Below are positions 11,301 to 23,200 of a DNA stretch of 30,687 bases, piece after piece. The number at the start of each line of letters is the position of its first letter. Positions within the stretch are counted from its first letter, which is position 1. A program made the position numbers and the translations under genes. A model generated the notes under the pieces. It was given only the letters and a program-made list of their open reading frames with translations. It ran no database searches and was not told where the DNA came from. Origin of the DNA: Saccoglossus kowalevskii (taxonomy: Eukaryota > Hemichordata > Enteropneusta > Harrimaniidae); the NCBI RefSeq assembly GCF_000003605.2, contig NW_003146300.1, positions 10,089 through 40,775 of the forward strand, in the 5' to 3' direction.

Positions 11301-12670
11301 GAAGTTTGTTTCATTTTCTGCTGACAATGTACAAGCTTCATATTTGTTGAAAGTGACTGTTGTAGTCACATTTATTTTTAAAATACTTCTTTAAAGTTCA
11401 TACTTTTAAGCATCATATTTTTTCAGCTGAAATTATGGTGCCCAATTTGTCTGTTTTTATGTATTTTTCTATGAATCGTTTTGATAATTTTTGGACCCAA
11501 TTTTTTATTGGCTAAAATTTTTGATCAAAATATTGGAACAAATTATGTGGGTTTTATTTGTGAATTGTGGAAAAACTTAAACATTCAAACTGAAAGAATG
11601 TCTCCACTTAGATTTCAACAGTTGAAAAACATTTTCTGTACAAGTTTTTGGGTTGAACTTTGACCTGGTCGATAATACATATGGTCATTTGAGACTTAAC
11701 AAGCTGTGCTCTACAGTCAAACTATTTTTACCTGAATTTGAAAACTCATTTAGTTACATACTAACAAGTATCGCTAATAATTTAGTTTATTTATGGCAGT
11801 TGCTGTTATAAATAATGAGTTGAAAATGCATCTTTTCTCTTTATTTGATAAAAGTTATTAAAAAGTATTTTTTTTAGACCACCACCCCATCCATGAAACA
11901 CCTCTGCATGTTTGTTTATGTAAATGTATTTATTTATTTATTTGAAAAATATTTATTTTAGTAACTTATTATTTTTGTTACATTAATAGCACCTATTAAA
12001 ATTAATATTGACGTGTAATCTTATTTTTTGAAGCTCAGATGGAAAAAATGAACTCTTTAACAGAGTATAACAGAGAATGTATTATTGTGGAGATAAACGT
12101 CCCTTCTTTTTGATGCGGTGTGTTGCTATGAATTGTATGCAAATGCCGCCTCATCAACAACAATAACTTTGCGTACAAATTGTATTCAGTGTCACATTTT
12201 ATGTAATGTTTCTGTGTGAATGTTATTGTAATAGAATGCATTGGTCTTCTATCACATGGCAGTCTGGATAAGAGATCTTGCAAAAATTTTGTCTAGAAAT
12301 GGTATAGCTCAAGTGAGTGGATAATCCGCATACATTAACTGATATGTGTAAACATAACTCACATTGAATTATAATGTAATCTGACTGATGGTAGAAGGAT
12401 GTAGTTAATTTTTTTAATAGCTAAGTCATCTAGCACCCTCTAGTCTTCATAACTACCAAATTATAATTCATCATTGAGTGCAAGATTTTTGGAATTTTGC
12501 TGAATGAGAGATTTTGTACATTTCATTTGAATAATGTTACACCCAACAAGTGTACATTCTTTTCTCAATAAAGTATGTGACAGTCAAACAATAGACATGT
12601 GTTAATTGTCTTTACATGTCACTGTGTGGGTTATCCCTCCACTGGGGGACTCTGTCATTGTAAGTAAAGT
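8341..12670. other. AT-rich, CpG-poor DNA without recognised genes
   Basis: About 4.3 kb with long A and T tracts. I found no convincing coding exon, tRNA-like box or transposon end. The short frames at 10133-10375, 11481-11663 and 12035-12283 look random. Minor items are three copies of a TCTTGTTTA 9-mer at about 10135-10165 and AATAAA at 12567. It may be a long arrestin 3' UTR or intergenic DNA. Confidence 0.55.
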
Positions 12671-12682
12671 TTTTCTTTGGTT

Positions 12683-15600
12683 ATTGTGGGTTGCATTGTT
12701 ATATACCAGGTTTTTCAGTCAATGTGGGTTGCAGTGTTATATACCAGGTTGTTCAGTAAATGTGGGTTGCATTGTTATATACCAGGTTGTTCAGTAAATG
12801 TGGGTTGCATTGTTATATACCAGGTTGTTCAGTCAATGTGGGNNNNNNNNNNNNNNNNNNNNNNNNNNNNNNNNNNNNNNNNNNNNNNNNNNNNNNNNNN
12901 NNNNNNNNNNNNNNNNNNNNNNNNNNNNNNNNNNNNNNNNNNNNNNNNNNNNNNNNNNNNNNNNNNNNNNNNNNNNNNNNNNNNNNNNNNNNNNNNNNNN
13001 NNNNNNNNNNNNNNNNNNNNNNNNNNNNNNNNNNNNNNNNNNNNNNNNNNNNNNNNNNNNNNNNNNNNNNNNNNNNNNNNNNNNNNNNNNNNNNNNNNNN
13101 NNNNNNNNNNNNNNNNNNNNNNNNNNNNNNNNNNNNNNNNNNNNNNNNNNNNNNNNNNNNNNNNNNNNNNNNNNNNNNNNNNNNNNNNNNNNNNNNNNNN
13201 NNNNNNNNNNNNNNNNNNNNNNNNNNNNNNNNNNNNNNNNNNNNNNNNNNNNNNNNNNNNNNNNNNNNNNNNNNNNNNNNNNNNNNNNNNNNNNNNNNNN
13301 NNNNNNNNNNNNNNNNNNNNNNNNNNNNNNNNNNNNNNNNNNNNNNNNNNNNNNNNNNNNNNNNNNNNNNNNNNNNNNNNNNNNNNNNNNNNNNNNNNNN
13401 NNNNNNNNNNNNNNNNNNNNNNNNNNNNNNNNNNNNNNNNNNNNNNNNNNNNNNNNNNNNNNNNNNNNNNNNNNNNNNNNNNNNNNNNNNNNNNNNNNNN
13501 NNNNNNNNNNNNNNNNNNNNNNNNNNNNNNNNNNNNNNNNNNNNNNNNNNNNNNNNNNNNNNNNNNNNNNNNNNNNNNNNNNNNNNNNNNNNNNNNNNNN
13601 NNNNNNNNNNNNNNNNNNNNNNNNNNNNNNNNNNNNNNNNNNNNNNNNNNNNNNNNNNNNNNNNNNNNNNNNNNNNNNNNNNNNNNNNNNNNNNNNNNNN
13701 NNNNNNNNNNNNNNNNNNNNNNNNNNNNNNNNNNNNNNNNNNNNNNNNNNNNNNNNNNNNNNNNNNNNNNNNNNNNNNNNNNNNNNNNNNNNNNNNNNNN
13801 NNNNNNGGTTGCAGTGTTAATACCAGGCTTTTCAGTCAATGTGGGTTGCAGTGTTTTATACCAGTCTTTTCAGTCAATGTGGGTTGCAGTGTTATATACC
13901 AGAGTTTTCTATCATTGTGGGTTGCAGTGTTATATACCAGTCTTTTCAGTCAATGTGGGTTGCAGTGTTATATACCAGAGTTTTCTGTCATTGTAGGTTG
14001 CAGTGTTTTATACCAGTCTTTTCAGTCTATGTGGGTTGCAGTGTTGTATACCAGAGTTTTCTGTCATTGTAGGTTGCAGTGTTTTATACCAGTCTTTTCA
14101 GTCAATGTGGGTTGCAGTGTTATATACCAGAGTTTTCTATCATTGTGGGTTGCAGTGTTATATACCAGAGTTTTCTGTCATTGTAAGTTGCAGTGTTATA
14201 TACCAGTCTTTTCAGTCAATGTGGGTTGCAGTGTTTATATACTAGAGTTTTCTATCATTGTGGGTTGCAGTGTTTTATACCAGAGTTTTCTGTCATTGTA
14301 AGTTGCAGTGTTATATACCAGTCTTTTCAGTCAATGTGGGTTGCAGTGTTATATACCAGAGTTTTCTTATCATTGTGGGTTGCAGTGTTTTATACCATAG
14401 TTTTCTGTCATTGTAGGTTGCAGTGTTATATACCAGTCTTTTCTGTCAATGTGGGTTGCAGTGTTATATACCATTGTTTTCTGTCATTGTGGGTTGCAGT
14501 GTTATATACCAGGCTTTTTCAGTCAATGTGGGTTGCAGTGTTATATACCATAGTTTGTAGTCATTGTGGGTTGCAGTGTTATATACCAGAGTTTTCAGTC
14601 ATTGTGGGTTGCCGTATTATATACCAGAGTTTTCTATCATTGTGGGTTGCAGTGTTATATACCAGAGTTTTCAGTCATTGTGGATTGCAGTGTCATACAC
14701 CAGTGTTATATACCAGAGTTTTCTATCATTGTGGGTTGCAGTGTTTTATACCAGACTTTTCAGTCAATGTGGGTTGCAGTGTTATATACCATAGTTTTCT
14801 GTCATTGTGGGTTGCTGTGTTATATACCAGGCTTTTTCAGACAATGTGGGTTTCAGTGTTATATACCATAGTTTTCTGTCATTGTGGGTTGCAGTGTTAT
14901 ATACCAGGCTTTTCAGTCAATGTGGGTTGCAGTATTATATACCAGGCTTTTCAGTCAATGTGGGTTGCAGTGTTATATACCAGACTTTTCAGTCAATGTG
15001 GGTTGTTGTGTTATATATACACCAGGCTTTTTCAGGCAATGTGGATTGCAGTGTTATACACCAGTCTTTTTCAGGCAATGTGGGTTGCAGTGTTATATAC
15101 CAGGGTTTTCAGTCAATGTGGGTTTGAGTGTTATATACCAAGGTGTTCAGTCAATGTGGTTGCAGTGTTATACACCAGGCTTTTCAGTCAATGTGGGTTG
15201 CAGTGTTATATACCAGGCTTTCCAGTCAATGTGGGTTGCAGTGTTATATACAAGGCTTTTCAGTCAATGTGGGTTGTAGTGTTATATATACACCAGGCTT
15301 TTTCAGTATATGTGGGTTGCAGTGTTATATACCAGGCTTTTCAGTCAATGTGGGTTGCAGTGTTATATACCAGGTGTTTTCAGTCAATTTGGGTTGCAGT
15401 GTTATATACCAGGTTTTTCAGTCAATGTGGGTTGCAGTGTTATATACAATGTTTTTCAGTCAATGTGGGTTGCAGTGTTATATACCAGGCTTTTTCAGTC
15501 AATGTGGGTTGCAGTGTTATATACCAGGCTTTCCAGTCAATGTGGGTTTGTGTGTTGTATACCAGGGTTTTTAGTCAGTGTGGGTTGCAGAGTTATATAC

Positions 15601-17470
15601 CAGGCTTTTCAGTCAATGTGGGTTGCAGTGTTATATACCAGGCTTTTTCAGTCAATGTGGGTAGCAGTGTTATATACCAGGCTTTTTCAGTCAATGTGGG
15701 TTTGAGTGTTATATACCAGGGTTTTCAGTCAGTGTGCGTTGCAGAGTTAAATACCAGGTTTTTCAGTCAATGTGGGTTGCAGTGTTATATACCATAGTTT
15801 TCTGTCATTGTGGGTTGCAGTGTTATATACCAGGCTTTTTCAGTCAATGTGGGTTGCAGTGTTATATACCATAGTTTTCTGTCATTGTGGGTTGCATTGT
15901 TATATACCAGGCTGTTCAGTCAATGTGGGTTGCAGTGTTATATACCAGGCTTTTCAGTCAATGTGGGTTACAGTGTTTTATACCATAGTTTTCTGTCATT
16001 GTGGGTTGCAGTGTTTTATACCAGTCTTTTCAGTCAATGTGGGTTGCAGTGTTATATACCATAGTTTTCTGTCATTGTGGGTTGCAGTGTTATATACCAG
16101 GCTTTTCAGTCAATGTGGGTTGCAGTGTTATATACCAGACTTTTCAGTCAATGTGGGTTGTTGTGTTATATATACACCAGGCTTTTTCAGGCAATGTGGG
16201 TTGCAGTGTTATATACCAGTCTTTTTCAGGCAATGTGGGTTGCAGTGTTATATACCAGGGTTTTCAGTCAATGTGGTTGCAGTGTTATACACCAGGCTTT
16301 TCAGTCAATGTGGGTTGCAGTGTTATATACCAGGCTTTCCAGTCAATGTGGGTTGCAGTGTTATATACAAGGCTTTTCAGTCAATGTGGGTTGTAGTGTT
16401 ATATATACACCAGGCTTTTTCAGTAAATGTGGGTTGCAGTGTTATATACCAGGCTTTTCAGTCAATGTGGGTTGCAGTGTTATATACCAGGTGTTTTCAG
16501 TCAATGTGGGTTGCAGTGTTATATACAATGTTTTTCAGTCAATGTGGGTTGCAGTGTTATATACCAGGCTTTTTCAGTCAATGTGGGTTGCAGTGTTATA
16601 TACCAGGCTTTCCAGTCAATGTGGGTTTGTGTGTTGTATACCAGGGTTTTTAGTCAGTGTGGGTTGCAGAGTTATATACCAGGCTTTTCAGTCAATGTGG
16701 GTAGCAGTGTTATATACCAGGCTTTTTCAGTCAATGTTGGTTTGAGTGTTATATACCAGGGTTTTCAGTCAGTGTGCTTTGCAGAGTTAAATACCAGGTT
16801 TTTCAGTCAATGTGGGTTGCAGTGTTATATACCATAGTTTTCTGTCATTGTGGGTTGCAGTGTTATATACCAGGCTTTTTCAGTCAATGTGGGTTGCAGT
16901 GTTATATACCATAGTTTTCTGTCATTGTGGGTTGCATTGTTATATACCAGGCTGTTCAGTCAATGTGGGTTGCAGTGTTATATACCAGGCTTTTCAGTCA
17001 ATGTGGGTTACAGTGTTTTATACCAGGCTTTTCAGTCAATTTTCTATCATTGTGGGTTGCAGTGTTTTATACCAGTCTTTTCAGTCAATGTGGGTTGCAG
17101 TGTTATATACCATAGTTTTCTGTCATTGTGGGTTGCAGTGTTATATACCAGGCTTTTCAGTCAATGTGGGTTGCAGTGTTATATACCATAGTTTTCTGTC
17201 ATTGTGGGTTGCAGTGTTATATACCAGGCTTTTCAGTCAATGTGGGTTGCAGTGTTATATACCAGGCTTTTCAGTCAATGTGTGTTGCAGTGTTATATAC
17301 CAGGCTTTTCAGTCAATGTGGGTTGCAGTGTTATATACCAGAGTTTTCAGTCATTGTGGGTTGGCGTATTATATACCAGAGTTTTCAGTCATTGTGGGTT
17401 GCAGTGTTATATACCAGAGTTTTCAGTCATTGTGGGTTGCAGTGTTATATACCAGAGTGTTCAGTCATTT
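12683..17470. repeat. 38-bp minisatellite with higher-order repeats, ~4.8 kb
   Basis: The unit is GGGTTGCAGTGTTATATACC followed by AGGCTTTTCAGTCAATGT, 37-39 bp. About 100 copies are visible on the two sides of the gap. Two subtypes recur: AGGCTTTTCAGTCAATG, and AGAGTTTTCTRTCATTG or ATAGTTTTCTGTCATTG. They alternate in places (13840-14500). Rare variants recur in the same order about 1.04-1.16 kb apart, for example GCAGAGTTAA at 15741 and 16781 and GGTTGTTGTG at 15001 and 16156. The 115-bp difference between the two spacings equals three lost units. The unit has no CpG and no stop in the three forward frames. Confidence 0.97.
12843..13806. other. Assembly gap (964 N)
   Basis: A run of N inside the 38-bp array, with the same repeat on both flanks. 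True array length is unknown. Reading frames crossing the gap have no support. Confidence 1.
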
Positions 17471-20005
17471 CTGCATGGCATAGCCTTAACCTGTAAGCCC
17501 TTGACTTATCTTGACAGGCACCCACCATCAATTGATTCATATTGCCGATATTAACCATTATGAAAATGCATGAATCAAGATTAGCATTAGTTGAAATACG
17601 ACTGAGTAGCCGTAGCTTATAGAATGACAAGAATTCCCCGCTGATGGTCCAATCCCTCACTGAGGTGTTTTACACGCTATTTAGCCATTTTATTTAACAC
17701 GCATATTTCCCTACATCAAAATTGTATATTATTCCAAATTATTTCATATTGCCAGTGGAACGACTCATTTGAAACATAATATCTGAGTAGAAAGGCAGCA
17801 ATGAAACTCACATATAAAAATGATTACTTGTTAGAATTAAGTAAACTGTAGGCTCAAGGAATCTTTTAAAACTTAAATAAGATGTAGTTTGGGTTAATTC
17901 TCTATCTTTGTTTTCTAATCTCTAGTATCTTTAATAAATTCAGATAAAAATATTTCTTTAATCACAATTTCCTGAACTATTCAGACGTGTCAATTGTTTG
18001 CTATTTCCATGATGTGTGTCTGCCCAAAACAACACAAGTATACAAAACAACACAAGTATACAAAATAATACAAGTTTTATTCGGGATTCTATTCAGGGGT
18101 ATTTCAAGTAACGTTTACAACGCCCCATATGCAATTTAGAAGACAGTGTTGACGTCATTACTAAGCTTCTGTAGCAGAATCGGCAAAAATTATGATCAAA
18201 TCGTCACATCCTGCGTTTTATAGTTGTGTATGCATGTAACCAGTATTACTGAATACAGAATTGAATATTTCGATGAGCTTGTGTCCTTGTCAACTTCTCT
18301 TTTCATAAAAAAACGCTTATAGCTTTAAGTGTGCACTCTAGTTAACATTGTTGTTACAAAACCACAGAATAATTGTATTTTCCTTCAGAATTTGACGTAA
18401 AAGTATTAATAAATGTGTTAAATGTTAACAATATTACATCTGGCGACAATGAGGAAGTACTATATTCGTAGCGGGTGGTTGCCGGCAGTGTCAGGTGGCA
18501 TAAATATGTGGGGTGGAGGGAACGAACCATGGCGATAAACTAAAAGTTATACTTGTACAACAGGCTATTACTAACTGGCTGATTAAATCGTTCTTCGTTT
18601 TTTTAATCAAGGAAACTTTCTACCTTCGTCACAATCTCTCTGTGGCGCGCGGCCGAAGTAGTCTGACGCACAGTCCCCAAAACGATTTGTACGTCCTTGC
18701 ATCAATTGCCACGTGTTACTATCAAAACGAACGCAGACCCACGTAAAGTAGTACAATAATGTTTCGTTAGTAGGTAATTTTGGAGTAATTATAAAGGCAG
18801 CAGCTGAAGGCAACACTGAAATGCCAACGTGGAACGAACCCCAGCATAATAACTGTGTACGCAGATCGGTAACACCATTTATCTCAGCTTCGTTATTGGT
18901 CGCACATTTCCTACGTATTGGTATGTTATTTTTTTCTGTCTCATAATTTATAGAAGCTCATGAAATTTCAATACAAATAGTTTTACTATTTCCATTATAG
19001 TGTTTTGTAAGTATGGCATGTTTTACACCTGAGTAGAGTTTCTGTACAATACGTGTCTGCATTAATTCATGGATGCCCTATTTTACGAATGTATTCAGAA
19101 GATAATTACTGATTGTGCTGTTGTGCATGCGTGCAATATACACATTTATTCTTGAACAGCCACTTCCGGGCAGAAGTCACGTAATTGAGAACTGTTTTTT
19201 TATGTATACGTTGTGTTTACTGAAATATCCCCGATGTTTACTGCCACTTTAGATGTTAGCGTTTGCCAATTTTGGTTACTATCACGAACTGTATTAAGCG
19301 TGTTTCCCAGGACTATTTTCCATTTTTTTATTTGTCTTCGCATTCCTATATACTGTACGTGTAGTTGCCCGTTATTTTGGATATGTTCATTTTTTAACGT
19401 GGCTGAACTAGGACAATGTCACTTATGAGATCAATTGTACGCGGTTCGTGCTGCCGATCTTCGCATTATACGTTGTATACTTAGATAGCGATGTACAACG
19501 TCTGTGTCTAGTTATAAGAGGTCAGGTTATCAATTGCGCCCTCTATATCGAAAAGCAATATGTCATTGAACGAGGATAATTCATTTGGTGTAACATGGAT
19601 TTCACTTCATGGTTTGACAATGCATCCTTCAATTGGTTGGTACTTTAATGCAATCTCTCTGTTTATCCCACTATGCAGTTCGGTGCAGTTTCACTGTGTT
19701 TTGCCAAGCGTTGCTCCCGTTTCTAGACATTTTTTTTTATATCGTAACTGCGCTCTCATCTTCTTCCATAAATTTTCACTAAATCTTCTATGTGCGCGGT
19801 TTAATTTTTTTTAGAGATGAAATTGTTGGCTGGTATGCAGTTTATTCGAATAAATTATACAATTAACCCTGATATATCGTCGTTTAATGAATGGTCGTCA
19901 CTTAATGTGATTAGTGGCACAGGTGTTGGGGTACATGAATGGGATGATGTTTAAGCAGACCACGCTACACCCGTGTTAACCCAATCTTGTTTTCAGATAT
20001 ACACA
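17471..20005. other. Intergenic DNA and upstream flank of the cyclophilin
   Basis: CpG frequency rises sharply here compared with everything to the left. No gene was recognised; frames at 18513-18746, 19213-19428 and 19560-19814 show no domain or plausible splice structure. CTTGTTTTCAG at 19986-19996, nine bases before the start codon, looks like a splice acceptor, so a non-coding 5' exon may lie in this stretch. No TATA box could be assigned. Confidence 0.5.
18026..18075. repeat. 18-bp short tandem repeat
   Basis: Two exact copies of AAAACAACACAAGTATAC and a third, diverged partial copy. Confidence 0.85.
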
Positions 20006-20281
20006 ATGCGTTTAAGAATACCTGCCGGTATTTTATTTGCGATGACGTGTGCTATCATTCCCACACAAGGAGGTTTCCAGGCTTACCAAAAACCTCAGTA
20101 TCTGAGGAAGAAAACAGGGCGTGACACCAGCCGTGACTTGCTAGTTACAAAGAAAGCCTGGTTTGACATAGAAGTGGACGGTAAACCAGCCGGCAGAATA
20201 GTAATAGGATTGTTCTGCGAGACAGTACCAGTGACATGTCAAAACTTTGCCGCCTTGGCCAGAGGCAACTGGAGAAATGAC
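20006..20281 (+). CDS. PPIB-like: Cyclophilin exon 1
   Basis: Signal peptide, a basic linker ([17 protein letters not shown]) and the first cyclophilin strands ([20 protein letters not shown], then [17 protein letters not shown]). It ends on a codon boundary at GAC before GTGAGT. Confidence 0.93.
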
Positions 20282-23200
20282 GTGAGTTGATCTAATATCT
20301 GTTATGTACGCCGCTCATAATTTATAAATTCCCGAATCGTCAATTGAGGGCGCAATACACAATATTTTTAAAAATGGGCGAGAGGGTACTAATGTAAATA
20401 CTTATTTCATGATTCAACAGATGTAGCCCGATGTCTGCCAGCATTGACGGGCGCATCATTGGCAACCAATGTTGATTCGGTTATGTGTGTGTGTGTGTAC
20501 GTGCGTGCCATGACTTGTACATGTCGAGTACATTATAAGCGTTGAGTACTTGCCAACCAATGAACGTTCTACATGACGTAAATCCCAAGCTGTGGAGAAA
20601 TCTACAGCCGTCGACAAAGAGCATTGAAAATAACTCCACGTACTATGCGCACCATTTCTTTTACTGATGTTTCTATTATCACCTCCTCAACCGTCACAAC
20701 TAATTATCCAATTTATATTTAATGAGTTTGTACTCTGACGTAGTATACGATCCCGGAGTCACGAATTCACCATTTGCTGCAATGTCATCTTTGTTCAGTC
20801 ATGGCATCTTGACCCAGTGTGAACCGATTACATATCATGGCTGTCGGGATACTTGTTTTTGTCCTAATTTATTGTTCTTATACCGTGATTTACGTTAATA
20901 AAATATTTTTTTTCCTCTACAACGTGTTTTTAAAATAGAAATTGAAGCATATTTTTTAATCGGCTCGCAAACAATCTGCAATACGTGGAATGTAAAGCGA
21001 ATATTGTTTATAAATGTATCTGTATACAATCATAATCATAACGTGGCTAATATAACACCGCTTACTGTATTTTTTGCGAATTTTTGTAAGATTTTGTGTG
21101 CTGTTTGGATAGTATAATGGTTGTGATAGTGAATGACTGATCGCCCACAGTGTGAAATACTACAGTAGCTATGGCGTGAGTTTTAAACCAATTTCATTAT
21201 ATATTTTTCTTGTAGGAGAAGTTTGGTTACAAAAATACCATAATTCATCGTATTGTGCAGGACTTCGTGATTCAGGCTGGCGATATTACAGTCGGAGACG
21301 GAAGTGGAGGTAAGTGGTCGATCAGCTGTTACTTAACAATCGCATATCTCGGCGCCGTCCCGCCGATCAAATTGTGGGAGGTCTATTTTATCCATGCTCA
21401 AACCGAGCCCCCCACGAAGTGTTAGCTACCGTCCCGAATGATGCGTCTTTGAGTTGTCGTATGATTATAATAATGCGTGTTATTAAAAGTTAATTTCATA
21501 ATTATAACAGTTGTAACAGTACTTATTTATATGCCTGTGTTTGCGAGAGAGCAGTAATTGCACAAGTCGGCACACCACATATCGTTGCAAAATTTTATTT
21601 ATTTGAAATGCACCGTACAATTCAGCAACTTCACAATTTCATTGACCGTACATAGAAATAATAATCCTCCCACACACTACATTTTACCATGCTAACAGTC
21701 CGCGTGTATACGCCCATGTTAAACATTATCCAGTGTATATGTATCATATTATAATATATAGTAAATAATATTCGGTAATCGTTGTCTATAAGCAACTTTA
21801 AAATAGTAAAAGTAAAATAGCTAGACGTTCCGATCAGTTTAAAACCTCATTTCAGTCTCAGTATACTTCATATTAGTTTAATACGATTCACCTAAAAATA
21901 TCTAGCAGTGTGGATAAAATACAACTATGTCAGAAGATAATGTAAACTTCATATTTTGAAATGTACGTTTCATATTCAGTAGAAAAATTTAATTTCTGAA
22001 TAAACATGTCAATTTCTTTCATATCTGTCTAGTAATAGGTGATGCCATAATAGATAAAATAAAGTGTGATATAACTTGACAATCTCACTCAATAGTAACA
22101 ACCAACCATGTACAGTGTTTTACGTCATCTCTATTATTTGTTATTTTTGAACTTTCTTATTACAACATAATGAAAGGAACATGTTAATGATAACTGTACA
22201 CCAGCTCTTCAACGACCGTTCTAGTTAGATTGCAATGTGTTTTCGTGTTTAGTAATGCTTTAAAAAGTTACATTGTTAATTCCCGATTCCATACAAAGAC
22301 TTCTAGAACTCTCGTTCTTAAGACTCTGGATTTTCTAATTCGCGCCTTATTATTGTACTTTTAATTATGACTGTTATAAGTTATGGAAGTTAAAGTTGCA
22401 AAGCCACTCGCCATGTTCTATAACACTACATTGTGAATATTGTTCAGAAATATCGGTGAGCCTTCACCACCACATGTATGCACATCGGTGTTGACTAATT
22501 CAGTCAGTAAGTTGTTGTGGCCGTTATTTGTTGCTAGCTGGTTTGGCAGTGAATGAATTTGATTGTTTGTTGAAGGTTGACCTTTAAAGAGGCGGAGTTG
22601 TCACCTGCGCATGCGTCGGATGGCTATAGCGTGTCATTGTTTACAAACAAGCGTCTACCCATGAACCTTTGCGTTTTTAGCGTGTGTTGTTATTGTCGCT
22701 TGGGACTCAATTCCTGTGCGTGCGCAGGGGACGAACCTCCCGCTTTAAGATGAAAGTATTTTAACACTGTCCCATCTCCAGTCTAGAATAAAGCGACACC
22801 TATGTTTTCTGCCAACAGTCTCTCAAATTTAATGTTCGATGTTTAATCAGAAAAAAATCTTATGACATGGTTTACAGTATTTCTGAATTATAAGTTTACA
22901 TTTTAAAGAAAATAGAATACAAATGTATAAGTTTTAGGCAAATTAGTGCAGTAGCCTGTTACTGGCTGTCATAGACTTAAATATTCACATCAAAACAACA
23001 TACATCATCCAGGAAAGTGGATCTATTTAACAATTCGTATCTGCCTTTTCAGGCAAGTTAGTCAATCTTTCCAGGAAGGTCGATCCATTCAAATTCGTAT
23101 CTGTCTTTCCAGGAAAGTAGATTTATTTAAATTCATATCTGTCTTTCCAAGAAAGTAGATCTATTCAACAATTCGTATCTATGTTTTCAGGAAAGTTGAT

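Noticed and set aside
12677-14301. Long forward and reverse frames crossing the N run
   Set aside because: Most of each frame is unknown sequence, and the flanks are the 38-bp minisatellite.
19213-19814. Two hydrophobic frames upstream of the cyclophilin as possible membrane proteins
   Set aside because: T-rich sequence encodes Phe/Leu runs by chance; no recognisable motif or splice partner.
19973-20005. Earlier start of the cyclophilin (GTG at 19973)
   Set aside because: Not an ATG, and it reads through an acceptor-like TTTTCAG; ATG 20006 gives a clean signal peptide.
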